A stretch of DNA of 64,000 bases from an uncultured Spirochaetaceae bacterium (GTDB lineage: Bacteria; Spirochaetota; Spirochaetia; Treponematales; Treponemataceae), in assembly GCA_902766125.1 (NCBI GenBank), contig CACXCG010000003.1, forward strand, positions 100,603-164,602, written 5' to 3'. Below the pieces are notes generated by a model. It made no database searches, was not told where the DNA came from, and was given only the letters and a program-made list of their open reading frames with translations. Positions 1 through 7,198 of the stretch are shown here, in pieces. The position numbers and the translations under genes were made by a program. Position 1 is the first letter of the stretch. The number at the start of each line of letters is the position of its first letter.

Positions 1-1
1 T

Positions 2-400
2 CTTACGGTGTACGCACAGGAAAAAATGCTGAACATAAAATGCGCCCAGAAATTCGAATGGAACAGCCAGTCTTTCCTGCTGTCTGCAGAACCGCTTTTT
101 GAAGGAACAGAACCAGTACTCAGCAAAGTCAAACTGCAGGCCGAATACAGCACAGATACACGTTATCTGACAAGCAAAACAAAAATAAACGTACTGCACA
201 GTCCTTTATCCACAAAAACAGTCATATCTGCTTCAGAACAGCTTTCGTTTAAAAACGGAATCGTGTCAAAACTGAGTGCAGAGACAGAATGGAGCCTTAC
301 CACGGACAGTCCTAGGGTACCACAGACGACCGTAAGTGCGGCATTTACAAACCGTTCAAAACGCTTTCCCTTTACGTTTCTGCTGGAGATAAAACTGTAG
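2..400 (+). CDS. C-terminal part of an unknown protein (5' end outside window)
   Basis: The reading frame is open from the window edge to a TAG stop, so only the C-terminal ~132 residues are visible. I do not recognise the family. The visible part is rich in Ser/Thr and in alternating polar/hydrophobic residues, with little predicted helix, which suggests beta-strand structure such as an outer-membrane or surface protein tail. It ends FTFLLEIKL, without the terminal aromatic residue usual for beta-barrel outer-membrane proteins. An internal GTG at position 8 is not evidence of a start. fusA follows on the same strand after 96 bases with its own promoter. Confidence 0.55.
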   Translation, partial: LTVYAQEKMLNIKCAQKFEWNSQSFLLSAEPLFEGTEPVLSKVKLQAEYSTDTRYLTSKTKINVLHSPLSTKTVISASEQLSFKNGIVSKLSAETEWSLTTDSPRVPQTTVSAAFTNRSKRFPFTFLLEIKL

Positions 401-417
401 AAAACACGCGGAAGGTC

Positions 418-446
418 TTGAATTTAGTAGTGATTTATACTATCAT
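418..446 (+). promoter_or_regulatory. Promoter of fusA
   Basis: TTGAAT (418-423) and TATCAT (441-446) are separated by 17 bases and lie about 50 bases upstream of the fusA start. A leader of about 45 bases with a GAGAGG ribosome site before the ATG follows. Confidence 0.5.
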
Positions 447-496
447 AGCCCAACTCTATCTTTATGTAGAAATTTTAATTTTTAGAGAGGCATACT

Positions 497-2581
497 ATGG
501 GCTTTGATATTACAAAGGTACGTAATATCGGTATCAGCGCACACATTGACTCTGGAAAAACAACAACATCAGAACGCATTCTGTTCTATTGTAACAAGAT
601 TCACCAGATTCACGAAGTGCACGGAAAGGACGGTGTCGGTGCCGTTATGGACTCCATGGATTTGGAGCGCGAACGCGGAATCACCATTCAGTCAGCAGCA
701 ACACAGGTTCAGTGGAAGGACATTACCATCAACCTTATTGACACACCTGGTCACGTTGACTTTACAGTAGAAGTTGAACGCTCACTGCGCGTTCTTGACG
801 GTGCAATTCTGGTTCTTTGTGCTGTTGCAGGTGTTCAGTCACAGTCTATTACTGTTGACCGCCAGCTCAAACGCTATCATGTACCCCGCATCGCATTTGT
901 TAACAAGTGTGACCGCCAGGGAGCAAACCCCTTACGCGTATGCAAACAGCTGCGCGAAAAGCTGGGTCTTAACGCATACATGGTTGAACTGCCCATCGGT
1001 CTTGAAGATAAACTGCAGGGTGTTGTAGACCTTATTGCAATGAAAGCTTACTACTTCGAAGGACACGACGGAGAAGAAGTTCGCGTTGCAGAAATCCCCG
1101 CAGAACTGGTTGAACAGGCAAAAGAAAAGCGCACAGAACTGCTTGATGCAGCATCCATGTTCGATGACAGCCTGATGGAAGAACTGATGGAAAAAGGTTA
1201 CGACGATGTTGATTCAGACAAAGTCATTGCCGCAATCCGTAAGGGTACACTTGCAGAACAGTTTGTTGCAGTATTCTGTGGTTCTGCACACATGAACAAA
1301 GGTATTCAGCCCGTTCTTGACGGTGTTGAACGCTACCTGCCAAACCCGACAGAAGTTCACAACTACGCACTTGATCTGGACAACAACGAAGCTCAGGTTG
1401 AAATCTTCAACACAGCAGACAAACCCTGTGTTGCTCTTGCATTCAAACTGGACGACGGTCAGTATGGTCAGCTTACTTATGTTCGTATCTACCAGGGTAA
1501 AATTACCAAGGGTGACGAACTGTTCAATACACGTGCACAGAAAAAGTTCAAGGTTGGACGTATTGTCCGCATGAACGCTGCAGCAATGGAAGATATCAAC
1601 GAAGGACAGCCCGGTGACATCATCGCTCTGTTCGGTGTTGACTGTGCTTCTGGTGACACTTTCTGTGGTGGCGGACTTAACTATGCTATGTCATCAATGT
1701 TCGTTCCTGCTCCTGTTATTTCTGAAGCTATTACTCCAAAGAACAAAGCAGATGCAGCTAACATGTCAAAGGCTCTTAACCGCTTTACAAAAGAAGACCC
1801 AACCTTCCAGACTTATGTTGATCCTGAATCAAACCAGACAATCATTAAGGGTATGGGCGAACTTCACCTTGCAGTTTACGTTGAACGCATGAAGCGCGAA
1901 TACAAGTGCGAAGTAGAAGTTTCACAGCCTGAGGTTGCATACCGTGAATCAATTACTGCACGCGCAGACTTCAACTTTACCCACAAAAAGCAGACTGGTG
2001 GTTCTGGTCAGTACGGTCGTGTTGCAGGCTTTATGGAACCGCTTGAAGGTAAAGACTACGAGTTTGTTGACTCAATCAAAGGTGGTGCAATCCCCAACGA
2101 ATACATTCCGTCTTGTGACAAAGGTTTCAAGAAGGCAATGGAAAAAGGTTCTCTTATCGGAGCACCCGTTGTTGGCGTTCGCTGTACAATCAATGATGGT
2201 CAGTATCACCCCGTTGACTCTTCAGATATCGCATTCCAGACTGCTGCTATCGGCGCATTCCGCGAAGGATACGAAAAGGCAAAACCGGTTATTCTTGAAC
2301 CTATCATGAAAGTTCAGATTGCAGGTCCTACAGAATTCCAGGGAAATATGTTCGGTCTGATTAACCAGAGACGTGGTGTTATCATTGACTCAACCGATGA
2401 AAACAACACCTCAACTGTTAACGCTGAAGTTCCGCTTTCTGAAATGTTCGGATTCTCTACTATTCTGCGTTCTTCAACTCAGGGTAAAGCAGAATTTACC
2501 ATGGAGTTTGAAAAGTACGGAAAAGTTCCTAACGCTGTAGCAGAAGAACTGATTAAGAAGTACAAGGAATCGAAAAAATAA
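497..2581 (+). CDS. fusA: Elongation factor G, spirochaete/mitochondria type (spdEFG1)
   Basis: This GTPase moves tRNAs and mRNA through the ribosome after each peptide bond. At 694 residues it is full length. The G1 loop is AHIDSGKT (15-22), G3 is DTPGH (82-86) and G4 is NKCD (136-139). Domains II-V follow, including the domain IV region with [11 protein letters not shown]. The Ser in AHIDSGKT, where standard bacterial EF-G has Ala, and the overall look match the spdEFG1/mtEFG1 branch known from spirochaetes, planctomycetes and mitochondria, in which a second paralogue (spdEFG2) usually does ribosome recycling. No second copy is in this window. The start is set by GAGAGG about 7 bases upstream. 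Confidence 0.96.
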   Translation: MGFDITKVRNIGISAHIDSGKTTTSERILFYCNKIHQIHEVHGKDGVGAVMDSMDLERERGITIQSAATQVQWKDITINLIDTPGHVDFTVEVERSLRVLDGAILVLCAVAGVQSQSITVDRQLKRYHVPRIAFVNKCDRQGANPLRVCKQLREKLGLNAYMVELPIGLEDKLQGVVDLIAMKAYYFEGHDGEEVRVAEIPAELVEQAKEKRTELLDAASMFDDSLMEELMEKGYDDVDSDKVIAAIRKGTLAEQFVAVFCGSAHMNKGIQPVLDGVERYLPNPTEVHNYALDLDNNEAQVEIFNTADKPCVALAFKLDDGQYGQLTYVRIYQGKITKGDELFNTRAQKKFKVGRIVRMNAAAMEDINEGQPGDIIALFGVDCASGDTFCGGGLNYAMSSMFVPAPVISEAITPKNKADAANMSKALNRFTKEDPTFQTYVDPESNQTIIKGMGELHLAVYVERMKREYKCEVEVSQPEVAYRESITARADFNFTHKKQTGGSGQYGRVAGFMEPLEGKDYEFVDSIKGGAIPNEYIPSCDKGFKKAMEKGSLIGAPVVGVRCTINDGQYHPVDSSDIAFQTAAIGAFREGYEKAKPVILEPIMKVQIAGPTEFQGNMFGLINQRRGVIIDSTDENNTSTVNAEVPLSEMFGFSTILRSSTQGKAEFTMEFEKYGKVPNAVAEELIKKYKESKK

Positions 2582-2604
2582 TTACATCCTGTAATTATTT
2601 TTTC
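2576..2604 (+). terminator. Intrinsic terminator of fusA
   Basis: A perfect 11-bp stem (2576-2586 with 2590-2600), three-base loop TCC, then a T run. The fusA stop codon lies inside the left arm. Confidence 0.75.
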
Positions 2605-2605
2605 T

Positions 2606-2678
2606 CAAGTTTTTGTAAAACAAAAACTTGCGCACTAAAGCGTAAGAGTATGACGCGGCATCCGTGCCGCTCTCTTAC
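2606..2678 (+). promoter_or_regulatory. Structured leader: two further hairpins before the RecA-like gene
   Basis: After the fusA terminator come a perfect 10-bp hairpin (2606-2615 with 2621-2630, loop TAAAA) and a nested hairpin (outer arms 2642-2648 and 2672-2678; inner arms 2655-2660 and 2665-2670). Neither is followed by a T run, so they look like leader RNA structure or an intergenic repeat rather than terminators. The ribosome site of the next gene begins about 13 bases later. Confidence 0.5.
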
Positions 2679-2702
2679 CAGTGCAATACAGAGGAGACTA
2701 TT

Positions 2703-3383
2703 ATGGCTAAACAGGAATTATATGAACGCAGCCCGATCCGCGCATTTGACGAAGCCGCTAACGGTGGACTGAAAGCAGGAGAACTGGGACTGGTAACCGC
2801 AAAAAAAGGTTTGGGAAAAACAAGTGTTCTGGTTCAGTTTGGTATGGATACACTGCTGAACGGAAAGCAGCTGGTACACGTTTCGTTTGATCAGCACAGC
2901 CAGAACGTTATTTCATGGTACGACGGAATCTACACCGAAATCTCTAAGAAAAAGAGCATTGCAAATGCTGCAGAGGTAAAAGAGCAGATTCTTAAGGGAC
3001 GCACCATCCTTAACTTTAACCAGGACAACTTCAACCTGGAAAAAGTTGTTAACACACTCAACGCTCTTAAAGCAGGCGGAATTGCAGTTGCTGGTGTTGT
3101 TATTGATAATGTTGATTTTTCTAAAGTAAAGGAAAGCGACATTCAGGCAGTAGCAAGCTACGCAAAAGCAACCAAAGCAAAAGTATGGATGAGTTCTACT
3201 GTTGCAAGCGACAAACTGGATGATTCAGCACCTAAAGCTATTCTTCCCTACTTCAACATTGTAGCTCACCTGACTTCAAAAGGAACTACTACTCTGCTCC
3301 AGCTTCTGAAAGTTGGAAAGAACAAGGACATTCCTTCAGAGCTCAAGCTTGATTCAAAGACTCTGCTTATAACGAACAAATAA
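2703..3383 (+). CDS. Small RecA/KaiC-fold ATPase, function unknown
   Basis: The 226-residue product begins with a segment typical of RecA-superfamily cores (GLKAGELGLVTAKKGLGKTS), giving a Walker A motif AKKGLGKT at about residues 31-38, and a hydrophobic strand ending VVIDNVDF that fits Walker B. It is about the size of a single KaiC or DnaB C-terminal core with no added DNA-binding or helicase domain recognised. The final residues look like the antiparallel strands of this fold (TLLQLLKVGKNKD). The start is ATG 2703 because GAGGAGA lies just upstream; an in-frame upstream start would fall in the leader hairpin. What it acts on is unknown. Confidence 0.75.
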   Translation: MAKQELYERSPIRAFDEAANGGLKAGELGLVTAKKGLGKTSVLVQFGMDTLLNGKQLVHVSFDQHSQNVISWYDGIYTEISKKKSIANAAEVKEQILKGRTILNFNQDNFNLEKVVNTLNALKAGGIAVAGVVIDNVDFSKVKESDIQAVASYAKATKAKVWMSSTVASDKLDDSAPKAILPYFNIVAHLTSKGTTTLLQLLKVGKNKDIPSELKLDSKTLLITNK

Positions 3384-3404
3384 GTAAACAGTCTTACTAA
3401 ACAC

Positions 3405-3440
3405 AAAAGGCTTCCCGCTTGGGAAGCCTTTATTTTTTTC
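3405..3440 (+). terminator. Intrinsic terminator
   Basis: AAGGCTTCCC (3407-3416) pairs with GGGAAGCCTT (3421-3430) across the loop GCTT and is followed by TATTTTTTTT. It ends the fusA/ATPase side; the opposite-strand ABC gene ends 13 bases away. Confidence 0.9.
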
Positions 3441-3452
3441 TAAGCAAGTATG

Positions 3453-4259
3453 CTAGTTAAGCAGCATACGGTCAGAAACCTGATCTCCGCTTCCTTCGGT
3501 ATCGCTTACCATCTGGAACTTCTGCATCAAATCCTGAACCTGAAGATTTTTCTTTTCTTCACCGCTGACATCGTATACAATGCGTCCGTCCATCATCATG
3601 ATAAGGCGGTTACCGTAATGAATGGCATGACGCATGTTGTGCGTTACCATAAAGGCTGTCAGTTTGTCGCGCTGAATAAACTGTTCGGTAAGCTCAAGAA
3701 CTTTATGTGCTGTCTTTGGGTCAAGGGCAGCTGTATGTTCGTCAAGCAGAAGCAGCTTGGGTTTTTGCAGTGTTGCCATAAGCAGCGTAAGTGCCTGACG
3801 CTGACCGCCGGACAAAAGGCCAACCTTAGCCTGCATGCGGTCTTCAAGTCCTAAGTCCAGAAGTGCAAGCTGGTCACGGTATGTTTCTTTTTCTTTCGCA
3901 GAGATTCCCCAGCGAAGCGTGCGTGATTTTCCGCGACGGTATGCCATGGCAAGGTTTTCCTGAATCTGCATAGAGGCTGCAGTTCCCATCATGGGATCCT
4001 GGAAGACACGGCCTAAATATTTTGCACGAACATGTTCTTTCTGAGCAGTAATGTCTTCTCCGTCAAGCACAATGGAACCTGAATCACATTCATACACACC
4101 GGCAATCAGGTTAAGCAGTGTACTTTTACCTGCACCGTTTCCGCCAATAACCGTTACAAAGTCGCCATCGTTAAGCGTAATGCTTACATCTTTAAGTGCT
4201 TTACGTTCTGTTATGGTTCCCGGATTAAATGTCTTTGATACATGTTTTACTTCAAGCAT
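3453..4259 (-). CDS. ABC transporter ATP-binding protein (TrpZ/LivF-like)
   Basis: The ATPase subunit of a three-gene importer, 268 residues. It has Walker A GGNGAGKS, Q-loop FQDP, signature LSGGQRQ, Walker B LLLLDEH and the switch His in VTHNM. In the nucleotide-binding domain the DEH in place of DEP after Walker B is as seen in the ATPases that pair with PF04392-type binding proteins. The start is ATG 4259, with AGGAGG 6 bases upstream inside the end of the permease gene (8-base overlap, so likely translational coupling). Substrate cannot be read from sequence; relatives (TrpXYZ) are linked to aromatic amino acid uptake. Confidence 0.9.
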   Translation of the reverse strand: MLEVKHVSKTFNPGTITERKALKDVSITLNDGDFVTVIGGNGAGKSTLLNLIAGVYECDSGSIVLDGEDITAQKEHVRAKYLGRVFQDPMMGTAASMQIQENLAMAYRRGKSRTLRWGISAKEKETYRDQLALLDLGLEDRMQAKVGLLSGGQRQALTLLMATLQKPKLLLLDEHTAALDPKTAHKVLELTEQFIQRDKLTAFMVTHNMRHAIHYGNRLIMMMDGRIVYDVSGEEKKNLQVQDLMQKFQMVSDTEGSGDQVSDRMLLN

Positions 4260-5220
4260 CTTTTGCCTCCTGAACTTTTCCGGCACGATGTGAACGCGTC
4301 AGTTTTTTCTTAAATACCGGAACAGAAAGTGCAATGGCAACAATGAGGGCTGAAAGCAGTTTAAGATCCTGCGTTTTCATTCCCAGCTGAAGTACAATAG
4401 CAATAATCAGACGGTAAATAACGGAACCAAGTACAACAGAAAGCAGATAGTACCAGAATGCAAAGCGGTGACCAAAAATAACTTCACCGATAATGATAGA
4501 AGCAAGTCCTATAACGATTGCACCAATACCCATGCTTACATCACCAAAGCGCTGTGACTGCATAACCAGACCGCCGGAAAGTGCAACCAGTCCGTTTGAA
4601 ATCATAAGGGCAAGAATTTTCATGCTGTCAGTGTTAATGCCAACCGCACGGCTCATGCGTTCGTTGTCTCCGGTAGCACGGATTGAACTACCGATTTCTG
4701 TTCCAAAGAACCAGTACAGTACGGCAATAAGGGCTGCGGCAAACAGAACACCTGCAATTAAACTTGCAACAGAAGAAGCATTGTCGCGTAAGGTTTCAGA
4801 CAAATGCAGCCAGTCACTTATGCGGCTCATAATGGTTGCATCCGTACGCACCAGTGATTTGTTAGGACCGCCCATAATGCGCAGGTTAATGGAATACAGG
4901 GCCAGCATCATAAGGATTCCTGCAAGAATTCCGGGAATCTTTAACTTAGTGGTAAGCACACCGGTCAAAAGGCCTGCAATCATTCCCGTACACACAGAAA
5001 CCAGAAGCGACACCATGGGGGGAACTCCGTGCGTGATAAGAACTGCACACACACATCCGCCCAAAGCAAAGCTGCCGTCAACGGTCATATCGGGGAAATC
5101 AAGAATCTTAAACGTGATGTAGACACCCAGTGCCATGACACCCCACAGAATGCCCTGTGAGACTGCACCAAGCATAGCGTTTGAAAACGCCGAAACAACT
5201 GAAACTGCCAGAAAATTCAT
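4252..5220 (-). CDS. ABC transporter permease (TrpY/BPD_transp_2 type)
   Basis: An integral inner-membrane permease of 322 residues with about eight to nine hydrophobic segments and the conserved stretches GSFALGG and GDNERMSRAVGI (the cytoplasmic coupling loop) typical of this branch related to LivH. It sits between its ATPase gene (8-base overlap) and its binding-protein gene. I place the start at ATG 5220: the longer frame from 5247 begins inside the terminator hairpin that separates it from the binding-protein gene. No strong ribosome site is visible before either start, which suggests low translation. Confidence 0.88.
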   Translation of the reverse strand: MNFLAVSVVSAFSNAMLGAVSQGILWGVMALGVYITFKILDFPDMTVDGSFALGGCVCAVLITHGVPPMVSLLVSVCTGMIAGLLTGVLTTKLKIPGILAGILMMLALYSINLRIMGGPNKSLVRTDATIMSRISDWLHLSETLRDNASSVASLIAGVLFAAALIAVLYWFFGTEIGSSIRATGDNERMSRAVGINTDSMKILALMISNGLVALSGGLVMQSQRFGDVSMGIGAIVIGLASIIIGEVIFGHRFAFWYYLLSVVLGSVIYRLIIAIVLQLGMKTQDLKLLSALIVAIALSVPVFKKKLTRSHRAGKVQEAKDA

Positions 5221-5234
5221 GCAGACAGTATAGC

Positions 5235-5278
5235 AAAAAAAAAGCATTGCCGCAACCGTTTGAAGTGCAGCAATGCTT
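5235..5278 (-). terminator. Intercistronic intrinsic terminator between binding-protein and permease genes
   Basis: Read on the minus strand, a 12-bp stem (AGCATTGCTGCA with TGCGGCAATGCT, one G-U pair) with an 11-base loop is followed by nine T. It lies 22 bases after the binding-protein stop and directly before the permease start. Partial termination here would make more binding protein than permease. Confidence 0.85.
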
Positions 5279-5299
5279 ATGAATTAGGAAAGAAACTAC

Positions 5300-6247
5300 T
5301 TAACGCAGTTCGAGGGGAATTTCAATACCAAGGATAGCTGCAGTGTCGGGGTTGTAGCTGAAGTCGCAGCTGGTCAGATACTGAATGGGCATTTCTGCAG
5401 GGTCTGTCTTGTCGCGCAGAATCTGAGCAGCCATAACAGCAGTCTGTTTTCCCAGTTCGTAGTAGTTAAGACCGTAAGTAGCAAGACCACCGTTCTTAAC
5501 CATGCCTTCTTCACCAACAATTACCGGAATGCGGTTTTCGTTTGCAACCATAGCAACAGTAGCCATGCTGCTTGCAATCATGTTGTCTGTCGGAGAGTAG
5601 ATTGCATCAACTTTACCAACCAGGCTCTGTACTACCTGCTGAACTTCGTTTGTATTTGAAACAGTTGCTTCAACATAAGAAAGTCCCAGGCGTTTGCACT
5701 CTGCTTCTGCAAGGTTAATCTGGAAGCGTGAGTTTTCTTCGCTAGAGCAGAACAGCATACCAACTGTCTTTGCTTCGGGAAGCAGCTGCTTTAAGAGTGA
5801 AATCTGAGCGGCACAGGGAGTAAGGTCAGAAGTACCGGTTACGTTTGTTCCGGGCATTGCATTTGACTTTACCAGATTAGCGCTTTCGGGATCGGTTACA
5901 GAAGATACAACAACCGGAATAGTAGTAGTAAGGTTTGCAACAGCCTGTGCTGCGGGAGTTGCAATAGCAAAAATCAAATCTACTCCGTCTGATACAAATT
6001 TCTGTGCAATGGTTACACAGTTTGACTGATCTCCAGATGCATTCTGATAGTCAATAACAATGTTGTCTCCGTCAACAAAGCCTTCTTTTGCAAGGCCGTC
6101 AACAAAACCCTGATAGTTTGCATCAAGAGCATCGTGCTGAACCAGCTGCAGCACACCGATTTTTACTTTTCCGTTATTCTTTGAACAGCCGGAAAGGACA
6201 GCGAGAGCCACAAGAGCAGTGGCAAGAACAGAAAGAAGTTTTTTCAT
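5300..6247 (-). CDS. ABC transporter substrate-binding lipoprotein (PF04392 / TrpX-like)
   Basis: A 315-residue lipoprotein: basic N-terminus, hydrophobic core and lipobox LSGC with Cys21 as the lipidated residue. The mature part has the two-lobe Rossmann-like pattern of ABC_sub_bind proteins (KVKIGVLQLVQHDALDANYQGF near the start; TPAAQAVAN; GLNYYELGKQTA in the hinge region). It presumably delivers an amino acid or related small solute to the permease and ATPase downstream. The start has GAGGA 8 bases upstream. First gene of the operon, with its own promoter; followed by an intrinsic terminator that should reduce transcription of the two downstream genes. Confidence 0.92.
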   Translation of the reverse strand: MKKLLSVLATALVALAVLSGCSKNNGKVKIGVLQLVQHDALDANYQGFVDGLAKEGFVDGDNIVIDYQNASGDQSNCVTIAQKFVSDGVDLIFAIATPAAQAVANLTTTIPVVVSSVTDPESANLVKSNAMPGTNVTGTSDLTPCAAQISLLKQLLPEAKTVGMLFCSSEENSRFQINLAEAECKRLGLSYVEATVSNTNEVQQVVQSLVGKVDAIYSPTDNMIASSMATVAMVANENRIPVIVGEEGMVKNGGLATYGLNYYELGKQTAVMAAQILRDKTDPAEMPIQYLTSCDFSYNPDTAAILGIEIPLELR

Positions 6248-6276
6248 CTTTTTTCCTCGTAAATTAAAGTACGCCG

Positions 6277-6306
6277 ATTATAGCATAAATTCACGAAGAG
6301 ATTCAA
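6277..6306 (-). promoter_or_regulatory. Promoter of the TrpX-like ABC operon
   Basis: On the minus strand TTGAAT (6301-6306) and TATAAT (6277-6282) are 18 bases apart. A 6-bp inverted repeat TTCACG...CGTGAA spans the -35 box, a possible operator. The leader to the ATG is short. Confidence 0.6.
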
Positions 6307-6331
6307 TGAAATGCGTGAAAAAAATTATACC

Positions 6332-7099
6332 CTACAGATTGTTCCACATAAAGAATTCGTCAATGCTTTTAAGCAGATCTTTTGGCGGAAGCGATTTTAA
6401 AAGATAGCGTTCCGGTTTTGCTGCAAGGACTTTGACGATTGTGTTCTTGTCGTTCTTTCCAGTCAGGAAGATAACGGGAATATCTTTGGTAGACGGTTCG
6501 CCTTTGAGCATTTCGAAAACCTGTAAACCTGAAACAACCGGCATTTCGTAATCCAGCAGAATAAGATCTACGGTCGTTCGGGAAAGGAATGAAATTGCAT
6601 TCATGCCCGAGTTTGCCATGAACACCGTATACTTTTCGGAAAGCCAGCTGTTCATTGCGTGCAAAAGCGTAGGATCGTCATCAACAAGCAGAATACTCTT
6701 GTGATCACGGTTAAGCGCTATATCGTTCATGTTGCGGTTAATTGCAGAAATAAGCAGTTTGACATCAAGCGGTTTGACAAATGTGTAGACACCAAAACCT
6801 TCGGGAAGCATTGCCTTTGCCTGATCAATATCTGCTTCACTGCCGACAACATACAGGTTTGTCTTTACGCGAGAGGAAGCAACTTTCTGGGTAAGGTCCA
6901 GTAAAGCCGGAGCAATAACGGAAAGATCTGTATCGATATAAAAAATATAGGCTTCGGGAGTATATCCATGTAAGTCATTGACGGCAACAATATCGGGCTG
7001 TGCAAACTGAACATCGTAGCCCTCTGTCGTCAAGTCTTTCATAATAGCATTAACGGTAAAACCCCGTGCACCACTTATGAACAAAATCTGCCGTGGCAT
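6332..7099 (-). CDS. Response regulator with N-terminal pseudo-receiver
   Basis: A 255-residue protein of two receiver-like halves and no DNA-binding output domain. The C-terminal half (about 135-255) is a complete receiver: acidic pair in LLVDDD, phospho-acceptor Asp183 in LLDYEMP, Thr in FLTG and Lys in YLLKSLPP. The N-terminal half has the same fold pattern (QILFISGARGF; YIFYIDTD; TFVKPLD) but lacks the acidic pair, so it probably cannot be phosphorylated. The start is ATG 7099 with GGAGG 6 bases upstream, not the TTG two codons earlier. It lies 100 bases after the hybrid kinase gene but has its own promoter; signalling by protein contact is likely. Confidence 0.88.
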   Translation of the reverse strand: MPRQILFISGARGFTVNAIMKDLTTEGYDVQFAQPDIVAVNDLHGYTPEAYIFYIDTDLSVIAPALLDLTQKVASSRVKTNLYVVGSEADIDQAKAMLPEGFGVYTFVKPLDVKLLISAINRNMNDIALNRDHKSILLVDDDPTLLHAMNSWLSEKYTVFMANSGMNAISFLSRTTVDLILLDYEMPVVSGLQVFEMLKGEPSTKDIPVIFLTGKNDKNTIVKVLAAKPERYLLKSLPPKDLLKSIDEFFMWNNL

Positions 7100-7154
7100 A
7101 GTCAACCTCCGCGTAACGAAAACTCATCTCCACCGTCTTTTTGCTATTAGCACT

Positions 7155-7183
7155 ATTATAACAGAGGTATAGGGATTTTGCAA
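7155..7183 (-). promoter_or_regulatory. Promoter of the response regulator gene
   Basis: Minus strand TTGCAA (7178-7183), 17-base spacer, TATAAT (7155-7160), about 56 bases upstream of the start codon. Confidence 0.7.
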
Positions 7184-7198
7184 TAAAAAAGTGAAACC

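Noticed and set aside
5221..5247. The longer start of the ABC permease at 5247
   Set aside because: It lies in the terminator hairpin and has no ribosome site.
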